Positions 26,541-36,151 of a stretch of DNA of 64,000 nt are shown here, in pieces. The stretch is from Cellvibrio zantedeschiae (lineage in GTDB: Bacteria > Pseudomonadota > Gammaproteobacteria > Pseudomonadales > Cellvibrionaceae), in assembly GCF_014652535.1 (NCBI RefSeq), contig NZ_BMYZ01000001.1, positions 1,302,001 to 1,366,000 on the forward strand, read 5' to 3'. Below the pieces are notes generated by a model that ran no database searches, was not told the origin of the DNA, and saw nothing but the letters and a program-made list of their open reading frames with translations. The translations under genes were made by a program, and so were the position numbers. Each line of letters opens with the position of its first letter. Position 1 is the first letter of the stretch.

Positions 26541-28034
26541 TTATTGGTTATCTAACAAATATTGAACGAGTAATGGCACCGGGCGGCCGGTTGCGCCCTT
26601 GGCTGCACCCGAAAGCCAAGCAGTACCGGCAATATCCAAGTGTGCCCAGGCGAAGTTTTTGGTGAAGCGCGAGAGGAAACACGCTGCGGTAATGCTGCCA
26701 CCCGCTGGGCCGCCGATGTTGGCGATATCGGCAAAATTACTGTCGAGTTGTTTTTGGTAATCATCCCACAAGGGCATTTGCCATGCGCGATCATTGGCCG
26801 CTTGGCCGGCTTTTAAAATGGCTTGCGCGAGGTCTTCGTTATTGCTGAATAATCCGCTCGCGTGATTGCCGAGCGCAACAACACAAGCGCCGGTGAGGGT
26901 GGCAATATCAATCACAGTTTTAGGTTTGAAACGCTCGGTATAGGTGAGGGCATCGCACAACACCAAACGGCCTTCAGCGTCGGTATTAAGAATTTCAATG
27001 GTTTGGCCGGACATGGAGGTCACAATATCGCCCGGCTTGGTGGCACTGCCGCCCGGCATGTTTTCGCTGGCTGCAATAATTCCTACAACGTTGATGGCGG
27101 GTAGGAGTTCTACCAAGGCTTTGAAGGTTCCCAATACGCTGGCTGCGCCACACATGTCGTATTTCATTTCATCCATGCCGGCGCCCGGTTTCAGGCTAAT
27201 GCCGCCGGTGTCAAAGGTAATGCCTTTGCCGACAAGAGCGAAGGGCGCATCTTTTTTGTTACCGCCTTTGTATTCCAAAACAATCAGTTTGGCAGGTTGG
27301 TCACTTCCAGCAGATACGGATAAGAGTGAACCCATGCCCAATTCCTTCATGGCTTTTTCTTCCAGAACTTTTACGCTCAGCGCTGTCTGACCACGTGCGA
27401 GGCGTTTGGCTTCGCTCGCTAAATAGGTGGGTGTACAAACGTTTCCGGGCAGGTTGCCTAGTTCGCGCGCCAAATCAACGCCCTTGGCAATGGCTTGGCC
27501 AATTTTTATGCCTTTGGTCGCATCTGCAAGTTGGGCTTTGTGAAAACCCAGGCTGACTTTTGTAAGCACAAAACTAGGTTCTGCTGGTTTACTTTTAAGG
27601 CTGTCGGCGCGGTGTTGGCTGGCGATTAATACTTCAACTGCCTGGCGCGCTTGCCATTCGGCGTTTTTTTGATCAACTTTGATGTCGCCAAGTACCAAGC
27701 TTATTTCGCTGCAGGGGGTTGGCCTTAAGGCTTCGGGGATTTTTTGTAATGCTTTACGGAAGTTGTCAGGCGATGTGCTGCCTTGTTTGTCTTGTTCGCC
27801 CAGACCAAGTACCAGCAAGCGCTCGGCAGTTATACCTTGTGGGTTAAGTAACAGTATTGATTGGCCTACCTTGCCAGAGAATTTTTCACGCTTTAATAGG
27901 GCCTCAAGTTGTTTCGCATCTGCAGCGTTTATGGCGCTAGCCGCAGCCGATAATTTGTTGCCGTCAAAACAGGCAACAACCAGGCATTGGGTGGACTGCT
28001 TTACCGAATCTACAACTTTGGCGCTAATTTGCAT
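26541..28034 (-). CDS. pepA: Leucyl aminopeptidase (M17)
   Basis: The ATG at 28034 (MQISAKVVDSV) follows GAGGAA at good spacing; an in-frame extension to 28070 has no such site. The product is 497 residues, normal for PepA. The M17 signature NTDAEGRLVL is present, with the metal ligands in VGKGITFDTGGISLK and MKYDMCGAA. It is a hexameric two-metal enzyme that removes N-terminal residues and, in E. coli, also binds DNA as a transcription factor and in Xer recombination. It is divergent from lptF. Confidence 0.96.
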   Translation of the reverse strand: MQISAKVVDSVKQSTQCLVVACFDGNKLSAAASAINAADAKQLEALLKREKFSGKVGQSILLLNPQGITAERLLVLGLGEQDKQGSTSPDNFRKALQKIPEALRPTPCSEISLVLGDIKVDQKNAEWQARQAVEVLIASQHRADSLKSKPAEPSFVLTKVSLGFHKAQLADATKGIKIGQAIAKGVDLARELGNLPGNVCTPTYLASEAKRLARGQTALSVKVLEEKAMKELGMGSLLSVSAGSDQPAKLIVLEYKGGNKKDAPFALVGKGITFDTGGISLKPGAGMDEMKYDMCGAASVLGTFKALVELLPAINVVGIIAASENMPGGSATKPGDIVTSMSGQTIEILNTDAEGRLVLCDALTYTERFKPKTVIDIATLTGACVVALGNHASGLFSNNEDLAQAILKAGQAANDRAWQMPLWDDYQKQLDSNFADIANIGGPAGGSITAACFLSRFTKNFAWAHLDIAGTAWLSGAAKGATGRPVPLLVQYLLDNQ

Positions 28035-28246
28035 GAGTAATTCCTCTCGTAGGGCGAATAGATTGTGCAAGCGGGTTTAGCATTGTAGGAGCAAAAGTTC
28101 CAAGACAAACCTGCGCAGGTACGTGATAATGCCACACTTTCAGGGCCCGTGTTTAATCACTTTTGGCGCCGCTGCAGCTTTTTTATTAAAGGTTGATTTT
28201 TAAGCAAAAATTACTTTTTGCGACACAGAATTTTGGGGAATGCTGC

Positions 28247-29356
28247 GTGATTATTTTTCGCTATCTCAGTAAGGAAATCTTGATAAGCACCTTTGCGGTT
28301 TGCTTTTCGCTTTTACTGATTGTTTTAAGCTTACGCTTTGCGAATTTGCTGGCAGAGGCCACCGCGGGCAAATATGCAGTTAATGTGCTTTTTGAAATGA
28401 TTGGTTATCGCATGCCGGGTTTTGTACCCATCATTCTTCCATTTGGTTTTTATCTTGCGATTTTATTGGCCTATGGACGGCTGTATATGGAAAGCGAAAT
28501 GGTGGTGTTGTTTGCAGGGGGTTTAAGTCATCGCCAATTGCTTGCAATAACCATGGGGCCTGCCTGTTTGATTGCATTATTGGTTGCGGTTTTTACATTT
28601 TGGGTTGCGCCCAGCGGTATAAGAAATTACGCGAAAATTCTGGATGAACAGCGCAACCGTAGCGAATTTGATATGTTGAACTCAGGTCGTTTCCAGTCGC
28701 TATCCCAAGGGCAGACGATCACTTACGTAGAAGAAATTACCAACGATCATAAAAATTTAAACGATGTATTTATTGCGCGTGACAGTGGTTCCAAAACATC
28801 GCCCACCATTTTACTTGCGCGTGAGGGAACACAAATTGAACATCCTGAATATGGTCAACGTTATTTGGTTTTGAATGATGGTTATCAATACGAAGGTCAA
28901 CCTGGCACTGCTGATTTCCGTATCACTCATTTTTCATCTTATGGGCAATACATGCCGCCGGTAGTTTTGTCAGGCGATTACACTAATGAGTTCGATGCAA
29001 AAACAACAGCGGAACTGTGGGCGTCCGATGAAATTGCGCAGCGTACAACTTTTCAGTGGCGTTTATCTTTACCCTTGATGGTTTTTGTAATAGCTATTCT
29101 TGCGGTGCCGTTTAGCAAAACTAATCCACGCCAGGGGCGCTATTTAAAAATGCTGCCGGCATTTTTAGTATTTGTTTTTTATTTTGTATTTTTGACAACG
29201 GTACGTGAGCTTATGGCGCAAGGTAAATGGCCTTTGTTCCCCGGATTTTGGGTTGTTCATGGTGCCTTTGCAGCACTGGGTTGGCTACTATTTAATTGGG
29301 ATAGGTTGACGCTGCCTAAACGCCGACCTGTGCAGGAGATTACCACTCATGCGTAA
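28247..29356 (+). CDS. lptF: LPS export ABC transporter permease LptF
   Basis: The start is assigned to the GTG at 28247, because GGGGA lies eight bases upstream and VIIFRYLSKEIL aligns with the known LptF N-terminus; the longer ORF from 28193 adds 18 unlikely residues. The product is about 369 residues with six helices, three before and three after a large periplasmic beta-jellyroll domain. LptF works with LptG and LptB to extract lipopolysaccharide from the inner membrane and push it across the periplasmic bridge. The last eight bases overlap lptG. Confidence 0.93.
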   Translation: MIIFRYLSKEILISTFAVCFSLLLIVLSLRFANLLAEATAGKYAVNVLFEMIGYRMPGFVPIILPFGFYLAILLAYGRLYMESEMVVLFAGGLSHRQLLAITMGPACLIALLVAVFTFWVAPSGIRNYAKILDEQRNRSEFDMLNSGRFQSLSQGQTITYVEEITNDHKNLNDVFIARDSGSKTSPTILLAREGTQIEHPEYGQRYLVLNDGYQYEGQPGTADFRITHFSSYGQYMPPVVLSGDYTNEFDAKTTAELWASDEIAQRTTFQWRLSLPLMVFVIAILAVPFSKTNPRQGRYLKMLPAFLVFVFYFVFLTTVRELMAQGKWPLFPGFWVVHGAFAALGWLLFNWDRLTLPKRRPVQEITTHA

Positions 29357-30407
29357 AATATCCCGTTACGTTTTTATGAGTGTATTCAATGCTACGGCAT
29401 TGACCTTATTTGTATTTATCGCGCTCTTTTTTATTTTTACATTAATTGAGCAGCTGCAAGGTTTACGTGGCAATTACACCGCACTCGAAGCCTTAATTAA
29501 TGTTGTGCTGCGAATTCCCACCTATCTGAATGTATTGATTCCTTTCTCTTGCCTTGTTGGTTGCTTGGCGGGGTTGGGAGCTTTGGCTACATCCAGCGAA
29601 TTAACGATTATTCGCGCCTCGGGTGTTTCTACCAAACATATTTTGTGGTTGGCCCTGCGCCCGACAATTGTATTTATGCTGTTGCAATTCTGGGTGGGTG
29701 AATATGTTGCACCTTACTCTGAGCAAATGGCCGTTAATCGCAAAGCCATCGCGCAGGGATACAGCGTTAAGCAATCGCAACAAAAACTATGGAATCACGA
29801 ATCCAACGAGTTCATGCATTTTAATGCTGTCTTGCCGAGCGGTGTTATCTACGGATTAAGCCGTTATCAACTCAACGAAGAACATCAATTAGTTGCCGCC
29901 AGCTTTTCAAAGCAGGCAATTTATCAAGGCGATCATTGGCAAGAGGAAGATGTGGCTATTACTCACCTGGAAGCGGATTCAACCCGTATAGAAAATACAG
30001 CGTCGCGCCGCTGGGATACGCAACTCACTCCTGATTTGCTCAACGTTTTGGTGCTTGACCCGGATAATTTATCGATTCGCAATTTGTACTACTACAACAA
30101 TTATTTGCGCGATCAACATATTGAAAATAACGATTACAGTTTGGCTTTTTGGAAAAAGGCGCTTGAACCTTTAGCTACCGCAAGCCTGGTATTAATCGCA
30201 ATTTCGTTTATTTTTGGGCCATTGCGCAGCGTGACTATGGGGCAGCGTGTATTTACAGGCGTTATTGTTGGGCTGGCATTCTTAATTGCCCAACGTTTAT
30301 TTGGTCCTTCCAGTTTGGTATTTGGTTTCTCGCCCGCATTTGCTGTGCTTTGTCCGATCCTTATCTGCATAGGTATAGGATTATTTTTATTGCGCAAAGC
30401 CCGATAA
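29349..30407 (+). CDS. lptG: LPS export ABC transporter permease LptG
   Basis: This 352-residue partner of LptF has the same six-helix and periplasmic jellyroll layout. Recognisable blocks are IPTYLNVLIPFSCLVGCLAGLGALATSSELTIIRASGVS (about residues 55-95, coupling-helix region) and the C-terminal FGPLRSVTMGQRVFTGVIVGLAFLI (about 275-300). It overlaps lptF by eight bases and is followed by a strong terminator. The outer envelope with LPS confirms a Gram-negative host. Confidence 0.95.
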   Translation: MRKISRYVFMSVFNATALTLFVFIALFFIFTLIEQLQGLRGNYTALEALINVVLRIPTYLNVLIPFSCLVGCLAGLGALATSSELTIIRASGVSTKHILWLALRPTIVFMLLQFWVGEYVAPYSEQMAVNRKAIAQGYSVKQSQQKLWNHESNEFMHFNAVLPSGVIYGLSRYQLNEEHQLVAASFSKQAIYQGDHWQEEDVAITHLEADSTRIENTASRRWDTQLTPDLLNVLVLDPDNLSIRNLYYYNNYLRDQHIENNDYSLAFWKKALEPLATASLVLIAISFIFGPLRSVTMGQRVFTGVIVGLAFLIAQRLFGPSSLVFGFSPAFAVLCPILICIGIGLFLLRKAR

Positions 30408-30409
30408 AA

Positions 30410-30436
30410 AAACGCGCCTTGAGCGCGTTTATTTTA
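30410..30436. terminator. Intrinsic terminator between lptG and the REC-GGDEF-REC gene
   Basis: AAACGCGC (30410-30417) pairs with GCGCGTTT (30423-30430), flanked by an A run on the left and a T-rich tract on the right. It can act on both converging transcripts. Confidence 0.8.
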
Positions 30437-30452
30437 TTCAGCAAGTGATCTA

Positions 30453-31733
30453 TTAATTGATTAGAAATTGAATTTTTTGCAGAAGCGCGTCTTTATCAAC
30501 AGGTTTTTCCAAACAGCCACGAATTCCGATCGTCATATCAGAAATCGGGCGTAGACTGCAGCTGTCGTCAGAAATTAATACAATAGGAATATTGTTGGTT
30601 TTTGGATTGCGCGCCAATTGACGACACAAGCGCTCATCATTCTCGTCAGCGATACTTGCATCCAAAATAATGGCCTCTGGATGTATATCAATACAAATAT
30701 CCAATGCTTCTTCAGCGGTTTCTGTGTACAAAATATTGTATTGCGGCGTTAGCATTTGGATGAGTGTTTTAGTCGCTAAAGTATCTTGCTCAACCACCAA
30801 AATAGTTTTGTGAATCGCAATATCATCTACCAAAGAGCGATTGCGACCAGAGTGCTTGGCTTTATAAAGTGCACGGTCCGCACGTTTAATTAATTCTTCC
30901 AGCGAATAGGACATGGTTTGTCCGCAGCTTGCACCACCAATACTTACAGTGACATGCTGACGAGTAGGGGATACCTCGTGGCGCAGACCAATTTTTTCCA
31001 TCTCCGCATTAATTAAATCTGCAACTCGCAGCGCGCCCAAGCTGTCGGTTTCAGGCAAGAGCACAATAAACTCTTCGCCGCCATAACGCCCCAATAAATC
31101 AAATGGGCGATTTAAACAATCGCGAATTGCCTGGGTAATTTTTTTCAAGCAGCTATCACCCGCCGGGTGGCCATAATGATCGTTGTAGAGTTTAAAATGG
31201 TCTACGTCGATCATAAGCACGCTAATAGGATTCTGTTGACGCGCGGCTAGCAACCATTGTTGCTGCGCCATTTCATTGAAGGTGCGACGATTGTAGGTTT
31301 GCGTCAGGCTGTCGAGTTGGCTCAAGGCTTCCAATTCGGCATTTAATTGGTTGAGCTGGTCGCGCATTTCAGTAATGCGTTCCATAGCACGGATCTTGGC
31401 TTTGATGATCATGGCGCTAACAGGTTTGATGAGATAATCATCACCGCCGGCTTCAATGCCTTCGCGATAACTTTCATCTTCATTGCGGCCCGTAACGAAG
31501 ATAATAGGAATCCAGTGCCCACCTAACCATTCGCGGATTAAACGTGTAGTTTCAAAGCCGTTTAAGCCGGGCATTTCAACGTCCATAATGATCATATCAA
31601 CGGGTGTTGTTTCCAGCATCTGCAAGGCTTCTTCACCACTTTGCGCAATAAGCGGCGTATGGCCAGCCTCAATAATATAATTGCGCATGGCGTAGCGAAG
31701 GGTAGCGCTGTCTTCTACAAGGAGGATCTTCAT
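30453..31733 (-). CDS. REC-GGDEF-REC response regulator, diguanylate cyclase
   Basis: The protein has 426 residues from the ATG at 31733. An N-terminal receiver domain (residues 1-120) has the phospho-acceptor Asp51 in MDVEMPG. A GGDEF domain follows with the active A-site GGEEF (about 217-221) and an inhibitory I-site RPFD five residues before it. A second receiver domain (about 312-426) has its putative phospho-acceptor in IILDAS (about 357). It should make c-di-GMP under two phosphorylation inputs with product inhibition. No histidine kinase is adjacent. The C-terminal position of the second REC domain is less common than tandem N-terminal ones. Confidence 0.92.
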   Translation of the reverse strand: MKILLVEDSATLRYAMRNYIIEAGHTPLIAQSGEEALQMLETTPVDMIIMDVEMPGLNGFETTRLIREWLGGHWIPIIFVTGRNEDESYREGIEAGGDDYLIKPVSAMIIKAKIRAMERITEMRDQLNQLNAELEALSQLDSLTQTYNRRTFNEMAQQQWLLAARQQNPISVLMIDVDHFKLYNDHYGHPAGDSCLKKITQAIRDCLNRPFDLLGRYGGEEFIVLLPETDSLGALRVADLINAEMEKIGLRHEVSPTRQHVTVSIGGASCGQTMSYSLEELIKRADRALYKAKHSGRNRSLVDDIAIHKTILVVEQDTLATKTLIQMLTPQYNILYTETAEEALDICIDIHPEAIILDASIADENDERLCRQLARNPKTNNIPIVLISDDSCSLRPISDMTIGIRGCLEKPVDKDALLQKIQFLIN

Positions 31734-31963
31734 CAATTGGGAGAACTTATGTGTGAGGTTTTATTGGTCTTAGTTTGCGCAATCAACCACTTTTAGCTGA
31801 GTGTAGCCGATAATTTATAGGCTGTAGTTTATTCTTTCTGCGCGATTTTAAAGCGGGAATATCGATGAGTCGATTATAAACAGCGATGGATGGTCATTAT
31901 TTGTTGGCTTCGTAATCCCTGTCACAAAATCCAACATTTTGTCGTATAAATCATTTCAAAAAA

Positions 31964-32383
31964 TTACGCATCTTTGTGGTTTACGTAATACCAATTTTGC
32001 AGAGTCTTTTTGAAGATCGAAATTTCATGATGTTCGTGAATTCGCCCGTGCTGCCGAAACAGTGCAACAAAACTTACCAAGCCCTCTGAATCTTGCGGCT
32101 GGCCAGCTTTTGTTTCCAAAATACGTAAACCTAACCATTCACAGCTGCTCGCCCAAGCCTGAATTTCCTGTTTGCTGGAACGAATACGCTGCTCCGGGCT
32201 CCAGGTATTCCACAGGTAATCTATCTCCAGCAGCACGTGCGCTGTATAGCGTGAACGCATGAGGGATTCCGCCGTTGGTGCTATGGACTTGCCCTGGATA
32301 AAGGGCAAGCAGCAATCCGCCAGGTTTTGTGAGCTGCCACAAGGGCAGGGCGATTGCGGCTGGAACTGTTTTGCAGGTGGCAA
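31964..32383 (-). CDS. YchJ-like (UPF0225) SEC-C motif protein
   Basis: The protein has a zinc-binding SEC-C-like N-terminus (CPCGSSQNLADCC) followed by the YchJ core (AESLMRSRYTAHVLLEIDYLWNTW). There is no ATG at the 5' end. The best start is the TTG at 32383, which has AGAGG six bases upstream and places CPCGS at residue 13, as in relatives; the ORF is open to another TTG at 32476. With the chosen start, 95 bases remain between this gene and the divergent acyltransferase for two promoters. Function in this family is unknown. Confidence 0.8.
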   Translation of the reverse strand: MPPAKQFQPQSPCPCGSSQNLADCCLPFIQGKSIAPTAESLMRSRYTAHVLLEIDYLWNTWSPEQRIRSSKQEIQAWASSCEWLGLRILETKAGQPQDSEGLVSFVALFRQHGRIHEHHEISIFKKTLQNWYYVNHKDA

Positions 32384-32478
32384 TTTTGACCTCTTTTCGG
32401 TATGTTGTGCGGCTATTTTCGCCAGGGTTGACGGTGGTTTGCCCCGGTATTTCCTTCTGTTTGTAAAGTGAACCAAGC

Positions 32479-33651
32479 ATGACTCAATTTGACGATATTC
32501 GTCCCTATCACGACGCTGAAGTACGCCCGACCATCGATCGCATTCTAGCTGATCCAGAGTTGGCGGATGCAGTAGCGCGTTTAAGATTCCCCAAATTAAC
32601 CCAGTGGTTCGGTTGGGTAATCAAACCTTTGGTGAAAAAGAGGTTGGCGCAAGAGCTGGCGAATGTAAATGACGTGCGCGGATTTCAGGAAGTCGTTGAA
32701 CGTTATATGGCGGGAATGCTTGCAGAAGCCACAACCGCGCTGACGATTTCTGGTTTGGATGTGTTGGAGCACCATCAATCTTATTTATTTATTAGCAATC
32801 ATCGCGATATAGCCATGGACCCTGCATTCGTGAATTGGAGTTTGTTCCACAATGACTGCAACACCTTGCGTATTGCGATCGGCGACAACTTGTTAACCAA
32901 GCCTTACGTGTCGGATTTAATGCGTTTGAATAAAAGTTTTATTGTTAATCGTTCAGCTAAAGCGCCGCGCGAAAAATTAAAAGCGGCGAAACATTTGTCT
33001 GCCTATATTCATCATTCAATCGTCAATGAGGCTTCCAGTATCTGGATTGCGCAGCGCGAAGGTCGCGCTAAAGACGGTTTCGATAAAACCAATTCCGCTG
33101 TGTTGGGCATGATTATGCTCAATAAACCGAAAACCCAAACCTTGGATGAATACGTAAAAGAATTACGTATTGTTCCTGTTTCAATTTCCTATGAGTTAGA
33201 CCCCTGCGATGCCGCAAAAGCGCGCGAGCTTTATCATCAGCGCACGCAAGGCGGTTATCAAAAAGAAGAGCACGAAGACGTAAAAAGTATTGCCATGGGT
33301 ATTGCCGGCCAGAAGGGCCATGTGCACGTCGCTTTTGGTAGCGTATTAAATCATCACTATGAAGATACTGACCAAATTGTCGCGGACCTAGATCGACAAA
33401 TTGTTGATAACTACGTATTGCACGCAACTAACTGCATCGCCTATGAAATTTTGCACGGTACTGTACCGGCGGTAAATTACACCGAAAAAAATATTCCGTA
33501 CGATCCCGCTGCTGTTACTGAGCAGAAAGCTGCATTTGTTGCGCGCATGAATGAAATCCCTGCGGAACATCGCGATATTGCCCTGGCGATTTATGCGAAT
33601 CCTGTTGTGAGTAAATTAACCAAGCCTGCGGCTGAGCCGGATGCATGCTAA
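32479..33651 (+). CDS. 1-acylglycerol-3-phosphate acyltransferase-like protein
   Basis: This 390-residue protein contains the acyltransferase (PlsC/LPLAT) motif NHRDIAMDP near residue 109, a variant of NHxxxxD. A second block with LMRLNKSFIVNRSA and QREGRAKDG follows, positioned like motifs II and III. It probably transfers acyl chains to glycerol-phosphate or a related acceptor at the inner-membrane face, but the exact substrate is unknown. The stop overlaps the dinG start (ATGCTAA), so the two are translationally coupled, an association whose meaning is unclear. Confidence 0.85.
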   Translation: MTQFDDIRPYHDAEVRPTIDRILADPELADAVARLRFPKLTQWFGWVIKPLVKKRLAQELANVNDVRGFQEVVERYMAGMLAEATTALTISGLDVLEHHQSYLFISNHRDIAMDPAFVNWSLFHNDCNTLRIAIGDNLLTKPYVSDLMRLNKSFIVNRSAKAPREKLKAAKHLSAYIHHSIVNEASSIWIAQREGRAKDGFDKTNSAVLGMIMLNKPKTQTLDEYVKELRIVPVSISYELDPCDAAKARELYHQRTQGGYQKEEHEDVKSIAMGIAGQKGHVHVAFGSVLNHHYEDTDQIVADLDRQIVDNYVLHATNCIAYEILHGTVPAVNYTEKNIPYDPAAVTEQKAAFVARMNEIPAEHRDIALAIYANPVVSKLTKPAAEPDAC

Positions 33652-35771
33652 CAGACGCTGTTAAAAAGCAAATTCAAGGTGCTTATAGTAAATTTTTGGA
33701 AAGCAAAAATTTAAAATCCCGTTATGGCCAAAAATTGATGATTGCCGAAATTGCCAAAACCCTTGGCAATATCGAATTAGATGAAGAAAATGTGCGTGAA
33801 TCATCAGGACACATTTGTGTTGTGGAAGCGGGAACAGGTACAGGAAAAACAATCGCCTATCTATTGCCTTCAATTGCAATTGCAAAAGCTCTCGGTAAAA
33901 AATTGGTGGTATCTACCGCTACTGTCGCCCTGCAAGAACAAATTGTTTATAAAGATTTGCCTGAACTGCATAGGCACAGTGGTCTATCTTTTTCATTCTC
34001 CCTTGCTAAGGGGCGCGGTCGTTATTTGTGTTTAAGTAAGTTGGATAACTTACTCGCCGAATACGAAAGCGGGTTGAACCCAACGCGTGCGCTTTATGAA
34101 GATGAGATGCCGAGTGTAACCGCGCAAGGCATAAAACTTTATCAAACTATGATGGAGGCACTTGCATCCAATAAATGGAATGGTGAACGCGATACCTGGC
34201 CGCAAGCGCTTGAACAAGATGAATGGCAAATTATTACTACAGATCATCGCCAATGCACTGGCCGTCGCTGCTCTAATGTTTCTGCTTGTAGCTTTTTTAA
34301 AGCGCGTGATTCTCTGCATAGCGTAGATTGCATTGTCACCAATCATGATTTGGTGCTGGCTGATTTGGCGTTGGGCGGCGGTGCAATTCTGCCGGACCCA
34401 AAAGATACGCTTTATATTTTTGACGAAGGCCACCACCTACCGCAAAAAGCGCTCAACCATTTTGCTCATCACAGCCGCATGACCTCTACCAGCAAATGGT
34501 TAGATCAATCCAACAAAGGCTTAGGCGCAATTCTCGGCCAAATTAGTGGTGCTGGAAATGTTGATAGGTACGCAGAACAATTACCGGCGGCTTTTATCGA
34601 TTGCAAACAAAGGCTCGATCAACTTTATCCTTTGTTGGGCGAATTGGTAGAAAGCATTTCCCTGGATGATCGTCAATCTAATTACCGTTTTAAAGATGGC
34701 GTAGTGCCACAAGAACTATTATTGCCTTCGGTAGAGTTGCAGCGCAGTTTTGATCGCTTGAGTGATTTGCTCAGCAAAATGTGCGATGAGTTGACTGAGG
34801 CGATGGAAGATCCCCATTGCCCCGTTCCGAAAATCGATTTGGAAAATAACTTTCCAGTTGTGGGAACATGGCAGTCCCGCGCGGAAGCAAATCGCGAGCT
34901 TTGGGCAAGTTATGCCGTGCCTGATTCCGCAACTTCAGTGCCCAAAGCGCGTTGGCTTACACCTGTGGATAGTTCGGGCAATATGGATATTGAAGTTTGT
35001 TCAAGCCCCATTCTCGCTTCCAAAACCCTTGAATATAGTTTGTGGGATAAGTGTTGTGGAGCGGTTATTACCTCTGCAACTTTAACTGCACTCGGTAATT
35101 TTCAGCGATTCCAAATGCGTGCCGGCACACCCAATGATGCAAATTACCAAGTTGTGCCGAGTCCCTTTAATTTTACGCAAGCCACAATTGAAGTTCCCAC
35201 GTTTGCAGTTGATGCAAGCAATGCGGATGTCCATACAATTTCGTTGATTGATCATTTACCAACTTTGCTGGATAAGAAAGAGGGCAGTTTGGTTTTGTTT
35301 TCATCGCGCCGACAAATGTTGGACGTTTATGATGAAATGCCCGATAGCTTGCGCGATTTGATTTTAATCCAGGGCGATAATTCCAAGCAGGAAATGTTGT
35401 CGCAACACAAACAAAAAATTGATGAGGGCGAGGGCAGTATTTTATTTGGCCTTGCCAGTTTTGCAGAGGGCGTAGACTTGCCAGGTAAATATTGCACCCA
35501 CGTTATTATTGCGAAATTACCTTTTGCTGTACCCGATGATCCTATTGAAGCAGCATTGTCCGAATGGGTTACTGCGCGCGGTGGAAATCCATTTATGGAT
35601 ATAACTGTTCCGGATGCTTCATTAAAATTAGTACAAGCTTGTGGCCGTTTATTAAGAACAGAAACTGATACCGGAAAAATCAGTTTATTGGATCGTCGAA
35701 TTATCACCAAGCGTTACGGAAAAGCGATTTTGAATTCTCTGCCACCCTTTACTCAAGTAGTACATAAATAA
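33645..35771 (+). CDS. dinG: ATP-dependent DNA helicase DinG
   Basis: This 708-residue XPD-like superfamily 2 helicase has Walker A EAGTGTGKT near residue 62 and a DEAH-type box as DEGHH near 263. The [4Fe-4S] ligands are visible as an early Cys in RYLCLSK and the C-x4-C-x5-C group in QCTGRRCSNVSAC, matching E. coli DinG. The C-terminal motif VI QACGRLLRTETDTG is present. It unwinds 5'-tailed DNA, R-loops and G-quadruplexes. No LexA box was recognised, because the upstream region is coding sequence of the acyltransferase. Confidence 0.94.
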   Translation: MLTDAVKKQIQGAYSKFLESKNLKSRYGQKLMIAEIAKTLGNIELDEENVRESSGHICVVEAGTGTGKTIAYLLPSIAIAKALGKKLVVSTATVALQEQIVYKDLPELHRHSGLSFSFSLAKGRGRYLCLSKLDNLLAEYESGLNPTRALYEDEMPSVTAQGIKLYQTMMEALASNKWNGERDTWPQALEQDEWQIITTDHRQCTGRRCSNVSACSFFKARDSLHSVDCIVTNHDLVLADLALGGGAILPDPKDTLYIFDEGHHLPQKALNHFAHHSRMTSTSKWLDQSNKGLGAILGQISGAGNVDRYAEQLPAAFIDCKQRLDQLYPLLGELVESISLDDRQSNYRFKDGVVPQELLLPSVELQRSFDRLSDLLSKMCDELTEAMEDPHCPVPKIDLENNFPVVGTWQSRAEANRELWASYAVPDSATSVPKARWLTPVDSSGNMDIEVCSSPILASKTLEYSLWDKCCGAVITSATLTALGNFQRFQMRAGTPNDANYQVVPSPFNFTQATIEVPTFAVDASNADVHTISLIDHLPTLLDKKEGSLVLFSSRRQMLDVYDEMPDSLRDLILIQGDNSKQEMLSQHKQKIDEGEGSILFGLASFAEGVDLPGKYCTHVIIAKLPFAVPDDPIEAALSEWVTARGGNPFMDITVPDASLKLVQACGRLLRTETDTGKISLLDRRIITKRYGKAILNSLPPFTQVVHK

Positions 35772-35814
35772 GCGCAGGTTGTGCACAAATAGCTTAAATG
35801 TTAGCGAAAACTAT

Positions 35815-36138
35815 ATGAGCCATAAACATATTACTGTTGCAGAAATTCTGATAGATATCGAAAAAGAATTGCGTGAGTTGCGTCTATGGGAATTTGAATC
35901 TCCTCCAGAAGAAGCGCTTGCAAGCACTCAACCCTTTGCAATTGATACCTTGAATTTCCCACAATGGTTACAGTTTATTTTTATTCCTCGCCTTTACTTT
36001 ATGGTTGAACAAGGTTTGCCATTGCCGCGCGTGAGTGGTGTAAAACCTATGGCAGAAGAATATTTTGGCGTACTTTCGCTAAATAGCGCCGCATTAATTA
36101 TGCATTTAGATGCAATGGATAAATTGCTGACTGAATAA
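35815..36138 (+). CDS. YqcC family (DUF446) protein
   Basis: The ATG at 35815 gives 107 residues starting MSHKHITVAEILIDIEKELREL; the ORF is open to 35779 without further support. The core FPQWLQFIFIPRLYFMVEQGLPLPRVSGVKPMAEEYF (residues about 50-85) is the conserved part of the family. It is a small cytoplasmic helical protein of unknown role. It lies between dinG and mazG on the same strand with short gaps. Confidence 0.87.
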   Translation: MSHKHITVAEILIDIEKELRELRLWEFESPPEEALASTQPFAIDTLNFPQWLQFIFIPRLYFMVEQGLPLPRVSGVKPMAEEYFGVLSLNSAALIMHLDAMDKLLTE

Positions 36139-36151
36139 TTTGGATTTTTGA

